DNA of 64,000 nucleotides from Bacteroidota bacterium (GCA_009773515.1 WSXX01000006.1:1-64000), one strand, 5' to 3'; positions 43,142-52,510 are shown, numbered from the stretch's first letter. Made by a program: numbers and translations. The notes: generated from the sequence alone by a model not told the origin.

Positions 43142-43594
43142 ATGTCAGGCAAAAAAAGCAAAGACAAAAAATTTATCGCGATGCCCCAATATCCGGGTGG
43201 CAACGCTGCGCTCAGAAGGTTTATTGACGAAAACCTGAAATATCCGCAGGAGGCTCTTGAAAAACAAATTGAGGGAACCGTATATGTAAGTTTTACTGTT
43301 TCAAATGAAGGCAATGTTGAAGATATTCGTGCAACAAAGGGAATTGGCTACGGATGTGATGAAGAAGCAATAAGGGTGATATCGCTGCTCAGGTATGAAG
43401 CTGCGCGCAATCGCGGGCTCAAAGTCAGGAGTTCGATGAAAACCAAAATTAATTTCCGGTTGCCATATGCACCAGCTCCGGTATTGAATTATACAATTAC
43501 TTCCGGAAAAGACACAAAAAAACCGGCCGAAAAACCGACCGGTGTGAGCTCTTATGGATATACCATTACTTTTGAAAATCCTGAACAAGGTTAG
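43142..43594 (+). CDS. TonB C-terminal-domain protein
   Basis: A 150-residue protein with the TonB C-terminal fold: AMPQYPGGNAALRRFIDENLKYP, EGTVYVSFTVSNEGNVEDIR, GCDEEAIRVISLLRYEAARNRG and KTKINFRLPY. It lacks the usual N-terminal membrane anchor and Pro-rich spacer, so it is either cytoplasmic or a partial relative. The role is unclear. The stop codon interlocks with that of the convergent fabI (overlap 43591-43594). Confidence 0.85.
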   Translation: MSGKKSKDKKFIAMPQYPGGNAALRRFIDENLKYPQEALEKQIEGTVYVSFTVSNEGNVEDIRATKGIGYGCDEEAIRVISLLRYEAARNRGLKVRSSMKTKINFRLPYAPAPVLNYTITSGKDTKKPAEKPTGVSSYGYTITFENPEQG

Positions 43595-44460
43595 ATATCC
43601 GTATCGTGCTGATTCAACGGATTTTCATTACAATCCTTACACTCAAGACTTTTGTTGTATTGAATCATTGCTCTGGCGCTCATACCCATACTGCTGAATC
43701 CTCCATCGTGGAAAAGATTTTGCATGGTAACTTTTTTGGTAAGATCTGAAAACAGTGTGATGCAATAATCGGCGCATTCATCGGCGGTAGCATTGCCAAG
43801 TGGCGACATTCTTTCGGTAAAATCCATCAGACCTGAGAATCCTTTTACCCCCTGCCCTGCTGTGGTTGGCGTTGGAGACTGAGAAATGGTGTTGATTCTT
43901 ACATGTTTTTCACGACCATAAATATATCCGAAACTGCGGGCAATAGACTCCAGCACAGCTTTGGCATCAGCCATATCGTTGTATTCAAAAAGGGTGCGCT
44001 GAGCAGCAATGTAGGAAACTGCAACAATAGACCCCCATTCACTTATGGCATCGGTTTTCTTCGCAACCTGAATCATTTTATGAAAAGAAATTGCCGAAAT
44101 ATCAAGGGTTTTGGTAAAATAATCATAATTGATATCATCATAAGGAAGTTTCTTCCTGACATTGGGTGACATGCCAATTGAATGAAGCACGAAATCAACC
44201 TGCCCACCGAAAGCTTCCATTGCTTTTGCGAAAAGGTTTTCAAGATCAGCAACGCTGGTTGCATCAGCAGGAACCATCAGTGAACCGGTTTTTGCAGCCA
44301 GTTCGTCCATTTCGCCCATGCGAATGGCCAGCGGAGTATTGGTAAGAACCAACTGTGCTCCTTCTTCGTGAGCCCTTTCAGCAATTTTCCAGGCAATGGA
44401 GTTGCTGTTCAGTGCTCCGAAAATAATTCCCTTTTTCCCTTTAAGTAAATTGTACGCCAT
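43591..44460 (-). CDS. fabI: enoyl-[acyl-carrier-protein] reductase
   Basis: A 289-residue short-chain dehydrogenase of the FabI class that completes each cycle of fatty-acid elongation. FGALNSNSIAWKIA is the NAD-binding loop of FabI. Tyr150, Tyr160 and Lys167 (SYIAAQRTLFEYNDMADAK) match the catalytic set, and INTISQSPTPT fits the substrate loop. It follows recN on the same strand by 61 bases and may be read from the upstream block. Confidence 0.95.
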   Translation of the reverse strand: MAYNLLKGKKGIIFGALNSNSIAWKIAERAHEEGAQLVLTNTPLAIRMGEMDELAAKTGSLMVPADATSVADLENLFAKAMEAFGGQVDFVLHSIGMSPNVRKKLPYDDINYDYFTKTLDISAISFHKMIQVAKKTDAISEWGSIVAVSYIAAQRTLFEYNDMADAKAVLESIARSFGYIYGREKHVRINTISQSPTPTTAGQGVKGFSGLMDFTERMSPLGNATADECADYCITLFSDLTKKVTMQNLFHDGGFSSMGMSARAMIQYNKSLECKDCNENPLNQHDTDI

Positions 44461-44521
44461 AAATTAAGATTTGATATCAGGCAATATTGCCAAAGTTTCA
44501 GGATTCAAACAAAATAAGAAC

Positions 44522-46180
44522 TCAATTGTTTCGCAGCAATTCTTTTGCTGTTTCGCGTGCTGCTTCAAGATTCGGATTCCCGCTGATCATAAGTGCCAGC
44601 TCAGCAATTCGTTCATCATCGCTCAGTTTATCAATTGACGAAAACGTTTTTTCGTGTTCGGTAAATTTGTAAACTTTAAAGTGTTCATTGCTTCGTCCTG
44701 CAATTTGAGGGAGGTGAGTAATAACGATCACCTGCATCTTTTCAGATATTTTTTTCAGAATATTCCCGACTTTAGATGCAATATCTCCGGATATTCCACT
44801 GTCAATTTCATCAAAAATAATGGTCGGCAGCAAACTGCTTGATGAGATCATTGATTTAACAGCAAGCATCAGCCTTGAAAGCTCACCACCGGATGCAACT
44901 CTGGATAAATCACTAAGCGGAGTACCTTTGTTTGCACTGAAAAGGAAAGATATATTATCGAAGCCGTTACGCCCGGGAGCCGGCAACTGCGACATTGAAA
45001 TGCTGAACCTGGCATCTTTCATGCCCAATTGAGTTATAATTTTAAGAACTTCATTTTCCATTAACGGCAATGCGCTTTTCCTTAAATCGGTAAGAGCAGC
45101 AGCAAGGTTATTCAGCGCTTCATTTTTTATACTGATTTCTTCTGAAAGCTCATCAACCATTTCTGTAAGAGAATTAACTCCATTGATTTTTAGTTCAATT
45201 CCATCTCTTATCTCAATTAGTTCTTCAACTGTTCGTACATGATGTTTCTGTTCAAACTGATAAAGAATTGTGAGTCGTTCGTTCAATTGTTCGAGTCGGC
45301 CCGGATCAAAGGATGTATCTTCAGCCAATCGATCTACAGAAGTGGCTATGTCTTTTAACTCAAAAATAACTTCTTTCAAGCGTTGAGAATAACTATCTAT
45401 TTCAGTATGAAATTTAGCTATTGCATTCAGATGATTCCCGATTTCGATAAGCTGCTTCAATAAATTTTCCTCTCTGTTCAACAGCGCATCTGCAGCGGAG
45501 TAAAGTTTAGCTTTTATCTCTTCGGCATGACTTAGTATTTCAACTTCTGATTCCGCCTGAACCTGCTCGCCGGGGAGTAATCGGGCTTTATCCAGTTCAT
45601 CAAAAAGAAAATTAAGATAATCAAGTTCGGCTTGTGATTGCTTTTGTTTCAGCAATAAATCATCCCTCTTTCTGATCAGATCATTCAACTCTTTAAAAGC
45701 AGATTTGTATTGATTCAGCAGATTAGCACTACCCGCAACCGAATCAACAACTGACAGTTGAAATGAGGATTCCTGGAGTAAAAGGGTCTGATGCTGTGAA
45801 TGAACATCTACAAGTTTGCCGGTAATTTCTTTGAGCTGATTGAGGTTAACAGGTGTGTCGTTTACAAAAGCGCGTGATTTGCCCTGAGGTGTAATCTCCC
45901 TTCGGATAATACAAACCGGTTCATAATCAAGGTCGTTTTTCTCAAAAAAAGGTTCCAAAGCGCATTTCGAAATATCGAAAGCACCTTCAATACTGCATTT
46001 GGCTGAATTGTCAGAAAAACTAAGATTATCGATTCTTTGGCCAAGAATCAATGAAAGTGCACCCAGAATGATAGATTTTCCTGCACCGGTTTCACCTGTA
46101 ATAACAGAAAAGGACTTTCCGAACTCAATATCCAGTTCTCTGATTAAAGCATAATTTTTAATGGAAAGGCGGATTAGCAT
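44522..46180 (-). CDS. recN: DNA repair protein RecN
   Basis: A 552-residue SMC-like ATPase in double-strand-break repair. Walker A is GETGAGKS (residues 29-36), the long coiled coil spans about 160-360, the ABC signature is SRVASGGELSRLMLAV, and Walker B is PTIIFDEIDSGISG. RecN and its neighbours form a phylum-conserved block. A -7-like TAAATTTG (46211 to 46204) precedes the ATG by 23 bases, so recN may also have its own promoter. Confidence 0.96.
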   Translation of the reverse strand: MLIRLSIKNYALIRELDIEFGKSFSVITGETGAGKSIILGALSLILGQRIDNLSFSDNSAKCSIEGAFDISKCALEPFFEKNDLDYEPVCIIRREITPQGKSRAFVNDTPVNLNQLKEITGKLVDVHSQHQTLLLQESSFQLSVVDSVAGSANLLNQYKSAFKELNDLIRKRDDLLLKQKQSQAELDYLNFLFDELDKARLLPGEQVQAESEVEILSHAEEIKAKLYSAADALLNREENLLKQLIEIGNHLNAIAKFHTEIDSYSQRLKEVIFELKDIATSVDRLAEDTSFDPGRLEQLNERLTILYQFEQKHHVRTVEELIEIRDGIELKINGVNSLTEMVDELSEEISIKNEALNNLAAALTDLRKSALPLMENEVLKIITQLGMKDARFSISMSQLPAPGRNGFDNISFLFSANKGTPLSDLSRVASGGELSRLMLAVKSMISSSSLLPTIIFDEIDSGISGDIASKVGNILKKISEKMQVIVITHLPQIAGRSNEHFKVYKFTEHEKTFSSIDKLSDDERIAELALMISGNPNLEAARETAKELLRNN

Positions 46181-46236
46181 ATGCCGGAAAAGGTTTATCG
46201 GTACAAATTTACGAAATACCGCGGCAAATGCTCAGC

Positions 46237-47136
46237 TTATTTTGCAGCTTCAAGAATTTTCTGATATCTGTTGGCGTTGGCCGGATCAATTTCTTTCAGG
46301 ATATTCACTGCTTTGGTCTTGTCCATGGGGGATGCCTGACTATAAATATTTATCAGTTCATCACGCTTGGCTTCAAGAAATAATTGAAGTATGAATAATC
46401 CGGGACGCTCACGGTTGGCTTTTCTGAGTAATTCAAGACTTTCATTGACACCGGCCCGCCCTGCTTCAACATCATCGGCCATAATATCGAGTCCATGTCG
46501 ATGGTAGCGATACATGGCTTCACGTATCGATGAGTAGGCAGGATTGGTAAGGTTTTCAATTAACCAGTAACGATTTTTCTGACTTTCGAATGCCTTCCAT
46601 CCTTTTTCTCTGGCATTTTGCCCCATATTCACGATGTTCTGCGCTTTGGCATAATAGGGTGCTCCGCCCATGCGGCCAAATGAATCGCCATCAAGACCAA
46701 GATAAATATAAAGATAAAAAGCAATTGCAGAAGTAAGATTGGATGTATAAACGTTGTCAGAGTATTCCATTGGCTGAAACTCAACGTAGGTGAAATCAAA
46801 ATCACGGTCGAGGTAATTGAAGAGCGGGGTGTTATAAGATGCTTTGTAAACAGGACGGCGGAGCGCAAGATTCATTTTACCCTTAAACTCTTCTCCTGAT
46901 CGCTGATCTACAGTTATGAGAATGGTTCCTTCAATGCGTTCTTCAGGTTTGTAGCTGAAATTTGTCCATTGTGTGTTATTTACAAAATCATACAACTCCT
47001 GTTGCAGGGTTTCGAATATCTTCTTTTCAGATCCTTCAACCATAGGCGAAGTAACCTGAACCGTTACGTTAAATTCCTGGGCTATGCCTTTTGAAAAAGC
47101 GATCAGAAAAATTAATCCTGTTATTATGTGCTTCAT
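46237..47136 (-). CDS. DUF4835 exported protein
   Basis: A 299-residue protein of DUF4835, which is confined to Bacteroidota. A signal peptide (about 1-19, ending KGIAQ) precedes a conserved body with SPMVEGSEKKIFETLQQELYDF, FNYLDRDFDFTYVEFQPMEY and YSSIREAMYRYHRHGLDIMADD. Function is unknown; the constant position between coaBC and recN suggests an envelope housekeeping role. The ATG at 47136 begins the signal peptide; the one at 47154 only adds a short tail. Confidence 0.9.
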   Translation of the reverse strand: MKHIITGLIFLIAFSKGIAQEFNVTVQVTSPMVEGSEKKIFETLQQELYDFVNNTQWTNFSYKPEERIEGTILITVDQRSGEEFKGKMNLALRRPVYKASYNTPLFNYLDRDFDFTYVEFQPMEYSDNVYTSNLTSAIAFYLYIYLGLDGDSFGRMGGAPYYAKAQNIVNMGQNAREKGWKAFESQKNRYWLIENLTNPAYSSIREAMYRYHRHGLDIMADDVEAGRAGVNESLELLRKANRERPGLFILQLFLEAKRDELINIYSQASPMDKTKAVNILKEIDPANANRYQKILEAAK

Positions 47137-47170
47137 TTCTATCGATTTGAACATTTAATGACAATAACGT

Positions 47171-48367
47171 TTAAATCTTTGACAAAATTGCATCAATAAT
47201 GTCAGCAGCAACCTGAACTTTAGACTTCAGAGGCATTTCTGAAATATCCCCGTCTTTAAAAAAGAGTGTCACTTTATTGGTATCAGTCCCAAATCCTGCA
47301 CCTGCATCGTTAAGTGAATTGAGAACGATAAGATCAAGATTTTTATTTTTGAGTTTTTCCCTGGCGTTGAAGTTCTCGTTTTCAGTTTCAAGCGCAAATC
47401 CTGTTAAAAACTGATTATCGGCTTTAATATTGCCCAGTCCGGCAAGGATATCGATGTTTTTAACAAGTTCAAGACTATGTGATGAATCTGTCTTTTTTAT
47501 TTTCTGCCTCGAAGGTTCAGCTACTTTATAATCAGCGACAGCTGCCGCCATTATACCAACATCACATGCCGGGAAAGCGTTGAAGCACTCTTCGGCCATC
47601 TGATCGGCTGAATTAACTCTGATAATTTTAATGTTCGGATGATTTGCCTGCAGTTCAACAGGCCCGGAAACAAGAATAACTTCTGCGCCTCTGTTTGCTG
47701 CTTCCTGAGCTATTGCATAGCCCATTTTACCGGAAGAATGATTGCCAATGAACCTAACCGGATCGATTGATTCATAGGTTGGACCAGCTGAAATAAGGAT
47801 TTTTTTACCTGATAAGTCATTGGTTTTCAAAAAAAAACCTTTGATAACCTCAAAAATCACTTCAGGTTCTTCCATTCGGCCTTCGCCGCAAAGTCCGCTT
47901 GCCAATTCACCAACCTGAGGTTCAATCAAACGATTGCCAAATGAAAGCAGGGTATTGATATTTCGTTTTGTGGTGGGATGATGAAACATATCAAGATCCA
48001 TCGCTGGAGCAAAGAAAACCGGACATTTTGCTGCAAGATAAGTGGTTGTAAGCAAATTATCTGCAATTCCTGCAGCCATTTTGGCCAGCGTATTAGCTGA
48101 AACAGGAGCCATGATAAAAACGTCGGCCCATCTGCCCCATTCCACATGACTGTTCCAACTGCCGTCAACCTTGTTGTAAGGTTCAATCAGAACTGGCTTT
48201 TGTGAAAGCGTTGACAAAGTTAAAGGTGTAACAAAATCACAAGCAACCGGTGACATCACTACTTTTACCTCTGCTCCCTCTTTGATCAACAATCGAACAA
48301 GGAGAGGGATTTTGTAAGCAGCAATGCTACCTGATATGCCAATAAGTATTTTCTTGCCCTTTAACAT
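47171..48367 (-). CDS. coaBC: bifunctional phosphopantothenoylcysteine decarboxylase/synthetase
   Basis: A 398-residue two-domain enzyme of coenzyme A synthesis. The N-terminal flavoprotein CoaC has GSIAAYK, His74 in SHVEWGRWAD, PAMDLDM and the Cys in GLCGEGRM. The C-terminal CoaB (about 185-398) has SAGPTYESIDPVRFIGNHSSGKMG, AAAVADYK and the KNxDIL-type loop. It joins 4'-phosphopantothenate with Cys, then decarboxylates the product. It follows rpoZ by 20 bases. Confidence 0.96.
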   Translation of the reverse strand: MLKGKKILIGISGSIAAYKIPLLVRLLIKEGAEVKVVMSPVACDFVTPLTLSTLSQKPVLIEPYNKVDGSWNSHVEWGRWADVFIMAPVSANTLAKMAAGIADNLLTTTYLAAKCPVFFAPAMDLDMFHHPTTKRNINTLLSFGNRLIEPQVGELASGLCGEGRMEEPEVIFEVIKGFFLKTNDLSGKKILISAGPTYESIDPVRFIGNHSSGKMGYAIAQEAANRGAEVILVSGPVELQANHPNIKIIRVNSADQMAEECFNAFPACDVGIMAAAVADYKVAEPSRQKIKKTDSSHSLELVKNIDILAGLGNIKADNQFLTGFALETENENFNAREKLKNKNLDLIVLNSLNDAGAGFGTDTNKVTLFFKDGDISEMPLKSKVQVAADIIDAILSKI

Positions 48368-48387
48368 CGGAACAAAATTCAGATCGG

Positions 48388-48723
48388 TTAGAAATCTTCC
48401 CTGTTTTCTTTGGCAGGATTTCTGAAATACACCTGCTCGTTCATAAATTCCTGAACAGCAATAAGTGTTGGTTTTGGAAGGTGCTCGTAGAATTTGGCAA
48501 TTTCAATCTGCTCGCGATTTTCAAAAACTTCTTCAAGGTTATCGCTGGGCAATGCAAACTCAGAAATCTTTGCCTGAAGTTCTTCTTTGAGCTCCAACGA
48601 AATCTGGTTGGCACGTTTCGACAGAATTGCAACAGATTCGTAGATGTTTCCGGTCGGCACCATCAGTTGATGGATGTTGCGGGTAACCGCAGTTGTGTCA
48701 GTTTTAATTCTTTTAAAGTCCAT
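48388..48723 (-). CDS. rpoZ: RNA polymerase omega subunit, RPB6-like
   Basis: A 111-residue Bacteroidota omega subunit of RNA polymerase. GNIYESVAILSKRANQISLELKEEL is the conserved omega/RPB6 core, followed by the phylum-specific tail DNLEEVFENREQIEIAKFYEHLPKPTL. It helps assemble the enzyme and binds the beta-prime subunit. It lies between bamD (8 bases upstream) and coaBC. Confidence 0.92.
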   Translation of the reverse strand: MDFKRIKTDTTAVTRNIHQLMVPTGNIYESVAILSKRANQISLELKEELQAKISEFALPSDNLEEVFENREQIEIAKFYEHLPKPTLIAVQEFMNEQVYFRNPAKENREDF

Positions 48724-48731
48724 TTTTGTGT

Positions 48732-49541
48732 TTATTGTAAAGCTGATAGATTACTTAATTGTTTTAGTGCATTTTTTTGAATTGCACGCAATTCTTTGAT
48801 ATTTCCGGACTCAGGAAAATACGAAGCAAAGTTATCAATGGCGTCGTAAGTGTGCTGATAGCGTTCGGCTTTTTTTGTATCTACACTTCGCTCAGCATAA
48901 GAGTAATATGCTTTTGCAATGTGATACATCGCTGATTCCCTGTATTGTGTGTCAGGATAATCTTTGATCAGATTTTCAAAATTCAGTATAGTAGCCTTGT
49001 AATCATTCATTCTGAAATAAAGCAGAGCAATGTCATAGGCTTTGGTTTCCAGCTTCAGTCTCAATTCATCAATCAGCGTGTTTGCCTTTGCAACCCGCTC
49101 ACTTCTAGGATATTGATTAATGAAAAGCTGAAGGTCTTTGATTGCATCAAGAGTAACCGTTTGATCAAGACTTGTAGGAGGCGAGTCAAGATAGTTGCAA
49201 TATGCGCTCATGTAGGCTGATTCCTCAGCATTTTTGCTGTTGGGGTAACTTTTGGCAAATTGTTTGAAATAATAACTTGCCAGAATATAATCGCGCTGCT
49301 CATAATGAGCGTAAGCGTAATAAAAAGCTATGCGTTCAGCCTTATCAGTTCCACGGTAGAAGGCCTGAAGCTGATCAAACAGCTGTATTGCCCTGTAGTA
49401 ATCCTTGTCCTCATAGTAGGCAAAAGCCATTTCATATTTTTGTTCATTATCAGTGCTTTTAAGCAACTTCTGATACTTACTGCATGAAGTAAGTATGATG
49501 AACAGTCCGAAAAGTAAGGGTAGCAGGCTTTTTCTATTCAT
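48732..49541 (-). CDS. bamD: outer membrane assembly lipoprotein BamD
   Basis: A 269-residue lipoprotein of the BAM complex that folds outer-membrane proteins. The lipobox is LTSC, and TPR-like helical pairs follow (AFAYYEDKDYYRAIQLFDQL, YAHYEQRDYILASYYFKQF, YFRMNDYKATILNFENLI). It has the usual length. The ATG at 49541 lies just four bases after a -7 element (49553 to 49546), so the message may be leaderless. It is the first gene of the bamD-rpoZ-coaBC-DUF4835-recN block. Confidence 0.93.
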   Translation of the reverse strand: MNRKSLLPLLFGLFIILTSCSKYQKLLKSTDNEQKYEMAFAYYEDKDYYRAIQLFDQLQAFYRGTDKAERIAFYYAYAHYEQRDYILASYYFKQFAKSYPNSKNAEESAYMSAYCNYLDSPPTSLDQTVTLDAIKDLQLFINQYPRSERVAKANTLIDELRLKLETKAYDIALLYFRMNDYKATILNFENLIKDYPDTQYRESAMYHIAKAYYSYAERSVDTKKAERYQHTYDAIDNFASYFPESGNIKELRAIQKNALKQLSNLSALQ

Positions 49542-49545
49542 GGCG

Positions 49546-49553
49546 CAAAAGTA
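49546..49553 (-). promoter_or_regulatory. -7 element at the bamD start
   Basis: On the minus strand TACTTTTG ends four bases before the bamD ATG. The spacing predicts transcription start at or beside the ATG. The -33 element is poor. Confidence 0.45.
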
Positions 49554-49685
49554 GTTATTTTCAGGATACAATGAACGACTTGAATCTACAATTATTACAA
49601 CAGTTGCCAAGTCTTAACAATAATTATGATTATGAAGGTATCCTGATTTAAAAAACTGGCATTCAATTGCCCGAATCATTCATTT

Positions 49686-50987
49686 TCATTGCTTTAAAGC
49701 ATTGGCATAAGCAGACAGACAACGCTGTCTTGCAAACTGGTGATCAACCATAGGTTGAACATAATTGATGCTTGAATACTCAGGCACCCAATGCTTGACG
49801 TATGTAAATTCTTTGTCAAATTTCTTCAACTGTTCCGAAGGATTAAAAATCCTGAAATACGGGGCTGCATCGCAGCCTGAACCTGCCGCCCATTGCCAGT
49901 TGCCATTGTTGGATGAGAGTTCAAAATCAAGCAGCTTTTCAGCAAAATACGCTTCGCCCCACCGCCAGTCAATCAACAGATGTTTGGTAAGGAAACTGGC
50001 CACTACCATCCTGACACGATTGTGCATAAAACCGGTTTGGTTAAGTTCTCTCATACCGGCATCTACAAGTGGATATCCGGTATTTCCGGTGCACCATTTT
50101 TCAAAATCTTCAGGATCATTATTCCATATAATTTTGTCATAACCTGATCTGAATGCTGATTTTTCAACTTTTGGAAAGTGCCAGAGAATCTGCATAAAAA
50201 ACTCGCGCCATATCAACTCATTGAGCCATACCTGACTGTGTTTTTCTCCAGCTTTGATGCAATCCCTGATGCTTATGGTGCCAAACCTGAGGTGGTGTCC
50301 AAGTCTTGTTGTATTGTCAAGCCCCGGGAAGTTTCTGGTTTCGGCGTAACTATTAAGTATCCCTTCGTTTATTTCAGGAGCTGAAAACCTAACATCCTGT
50401 TCTTTAAAACCCATCTGACTCAACGTAGGTATTTCTGTAGAATCAACAGCTGCAAAATTTTGCAGAAAATTTTCGGATGGGTATAATGGCACACCGGTTT
50501 TTTGCTTCATTTCCAGCCAACGGCGGCTGTAGGGTGTGAAGACGACATAAGGGGAATTATCGCTTTTAACAATTTCAGATTTTTCGAAAAGTACCTGATC
50601 TTTAAATGTTTCAAGAGAAATGCCTTTGCTTTTCAGCAAGCTTGCAATTGCCGTATCTCTGGCAATTGAATAAGGCTCATAATCGTGGTTACAATAAACC
50701 GCGCGGATATTGTGCTGGCTTGCCAGCATTTCCATAATTGCAGCGGGTTCACCATGAAAAACCTGAAGACTTCTTCCGAAGGATTCTATTGCTTTATTGA
50801 GATTATGAATCTGATTGTGAATAAAAACAAGCCTTTTATCATCTTCATTTAATTTATCCAGAATTCCGGTGTCGAATATAAACAAAGGTAAAACTTTGTT
50901 ACCTGAGGTTAATGCCTGGTATAAAGCATGATTATCATTTAACCTGAGGTCTCTTCGAAACCAGAAAACTACTATAGGCTCATTCAT
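49686..50987 (-). CDS. phrB: cryptochrome/photolyase family protein, CPD photolyase
   Basis: A 433-residue class I photolyase that repairs cyclobutane pyrimidine dimers with light. The antenna domain starts VFWFRRDLRLNDNHAL. The FAD domain has TRLGHHLRFGTISIR, ELIWREFFMQILWHFP, GYPLVDAGMRELNQTGFMHNR and the LLDFELSSNNGNWQWAAGSGCD stretch, where the Asn of the NGNWQW motif is typical of repair enzymes. It suggests exposure to light at some stage. Monocistronic. Confidence 0.93.
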   Translation of the reverse strand: MNEPIVVFWFRRDLRLNDNHALYQALTSGNKVLPLFIFDTGILDKLNEDDKRLVFIHNQIHNLNKAIESFGRSLQVFHGEPAAIMEMLASQHNIRAVYCNHDYEPYSIARDTAIASLLKSKGISLETFKDQVLFEKSEIVKSDNSPYVVFTPYSRRWLEMKQKTGVPLYPSENFLQNFAAVDSTEIPTLSQMGFKEQDVRFSAPEINEGILNSYAETRNFPGLDNTTRLGHHLRFGTISIRDCIKAGEKHSQVWLNELIWREFFMQILWHFPKVEKSAFRSGYDKIIWNNDPEDFEKWCTGNTGYPLVDAGMRELNQTGFMHNRVRMVVASFLTKHLLIDWRWGEAYFAEKLLDFELSSNNGNWQWAAGSGCDAAPYFRIFNPSEQLKKFDKEFTYVKHWVPEYSSINYVQPMVDHQFARQRCLSAYANALKQ

Positions 50988-51097
50988 TGTTTAATTTTTT
51001 AATAGAAATCTTTAACATTCCGGCGCATTGAAAGTTCAATCTTCAACAAGTAAATAAAAACAGGTAATCCGGCATTCATCTCAGTAAGAAAATTGTA

Positions 51098-51105
51098 TAG
51101 CTTTG
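51098..51105 (+). promoter_or_regulatory. -7 element of the alpha-oxoamine synthase gene
   Basis: TAGCTTTG fits TAnnTTTG, predicting a start near 51111 and a leader of about 35 bases. It has no good -33 element. A GGAG (51140-51143) just before the GTG is one of the few Shine-Dalgarno-like sites in this window. Confidence 0.45.
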
Positions 51106-51145
51106 CACTCAATTTACCAGAACAATAACTTTTAAAATCGGAGTT

Positions 51146-52402
51146 GTGGATATATTTAAAAGAAGAGTAGCAAATCTAGGTCCTTTAGGGATGTATGCGA
51201 AACAAGCTGACGGATACTTTATGTTTCCGAAACTTGAAGGTGAAATTTCCAACCGAATGAAATTCAGGGGGAAAGATGTACTTGTCTGGAGTTTGAATAA
51301 CTATCTGGGACTTGCTAACCACCCTGAAATACGTGAAGCTGATGCAAATGCCACCAAAGATTGGGGTCTTGCATACCCAATGGGAGCGCGAATGATGTCG
51401 GGTCAGACCAAATACCACGAGCAACTTGAACGCGAACTGGCTGCTTTTGTAGGAAAAGAAGATGCCTTTTTACTTAATTTCGGATATCAGGGAATGGTGT
51501 CGATTGTTGATGCTTTGGTTGACCGCCACGATGCCATTGTTTACGATAGCGAATCACATGCCTGCATCATTGATGGAGCCCGCCTGCATATGGGCAAAAG
51601 GTTTGTATTTCCTCACAATAATATGGAAAACCTGCGTGTTCAACTGCAGCGCGCGAAAAAACTGACAGACGAAACCGGTGGTGGGATTCTTGTTATTACT
51701 GAAGGTGTTTATGGAATGACCGGCGATCAGGGTAACCTGAAGGACATTGTAGCATTAAAAAAAGAATTCGATTTCAGGTTATTGGTCGACGATGCGCATG
51801 GATTCGGAACCATGGGTGCCACTGGTGCCGGAACCCATCAGGAACAAGGCGTTATGGATGAAGTAGATGTTTACTTCGGAACTTTTGCAAAAGCTATGGC
51901 CGGGATTGGTGCATTTGTTGCCACCACAACTGAAATAGTTGACTTCCTGCGTCACAATATGCGTTCACAAACCTTTGCAAAATCGTTGCCAATGCCAATG
52001 GTAATTGGTTCGCTTAAACGTCTGGAAATGATAAGGAAACATCCTGAGCTCAAAGACAACCTCTGGAAGATTGTCAACGCCATGCAAAACGGCTTGCGTG
52101 AGGCCGGCTTCAATCTCGGTAAAGCAGCTTCGCCAGTTACTCCGGTTATACTTGAAGGAGGCATTCCTGAAGCTACGCAGATTACCGTTGATCTGCGTGA
52201 AAATTACGGCATTTTCTGTTCGATAGTCACGTATCCGGTTGTGCCTAAAGGGGTTATTCTTTTAAGAATTATACCTACTGCAGTTCACACACTTGAAGAT
52301 GTGACATATACAATCAACGCTTTCAAAGAAGTAAGACAAAAACTGAATGCCGGTGCGTATGCCAATGTCATGTATGATATTTCAGCTCTTGCTGATAAAT
52401 AG
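51146..52402 (+). CDS. alpha-oxoamine synthase family PLP enzyme (lipid-type candidate)
   Basis: A 418-residue fold-type I PLP enzyme that condenses an acyl-CoA with an amino acid. It shows LNNYLGLANHPE, GARMMSGQTKYHEQLE, the ring-stacking His in SESHACIIDGA, LLVDDAHGFGTMG and the Schiff-base Lys in GTFAKAMAGIGAF. The family includes serine palmitoyltransferase, cysteate acyltransferase for sulfonolipids and Kbl. It differs from the B. thetaiotaomicron serine palmitoyltransferase in its N-terminus, so the lipid product is open. The start is GTG. A terminator follows. Confidence 0.85.
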   Translation: MDIFKRRVANLGPLGMYAKQADGYFMFPKLEGEISNRMKFRGKDVLVWSLNNYLGLANHPEIREADANATKDWGLAYPMGARMMSGQTKYHEQLERELAAFVGKEDAFLLNFGYQGMVSIVDALVDRHDAIVYDSESHACIIDGARLHMGKRFVFPHNNMENLRVQLQRAKKLTDETGGGILVITEGVYGMTGDQGNLKDIVALKKEFDFRLLVDDAHGFGTMGATGAGTHQEQGVMDEVDVYFGTFAKAMAGIGAFVATTTEIVDFLRHNMRSQTFAKSLPMPMVIGSLKRLEMIRKHPELKDNLWKIVNAMQNGLREAGFNLGKAASPVTPVILEGGIPEATQITVDLRENYGIFCSIVTYPVVPKGVILLRIIPTAVHTLEDVTYTINAFKEVRQKLNAGAYANVMYDISALADK

Positions 52403-52420
52403 ATTTTTTTTTGATTTTTT

Positions 52421-52456
52421 AAAGGCTGCACCTCAACAGGTTCAGCCTTTTTTTTA
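52421..52456 (+). terminator. intrinsic terminator after the alpha-oxoamine synthase gene
   Basis: AAAGGCTG (52421-52428) pairs with CAGCCTTT (52443-52450), with an inner ACC/GGT pair, followed by at least five more T. Confidence 0.88.
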
Positions 52457-52510
52457 CATTCTGAGATCAGTCTGAATATTAAATCAGGGTTTGAAAACAA
52501 AGCAAATCAT

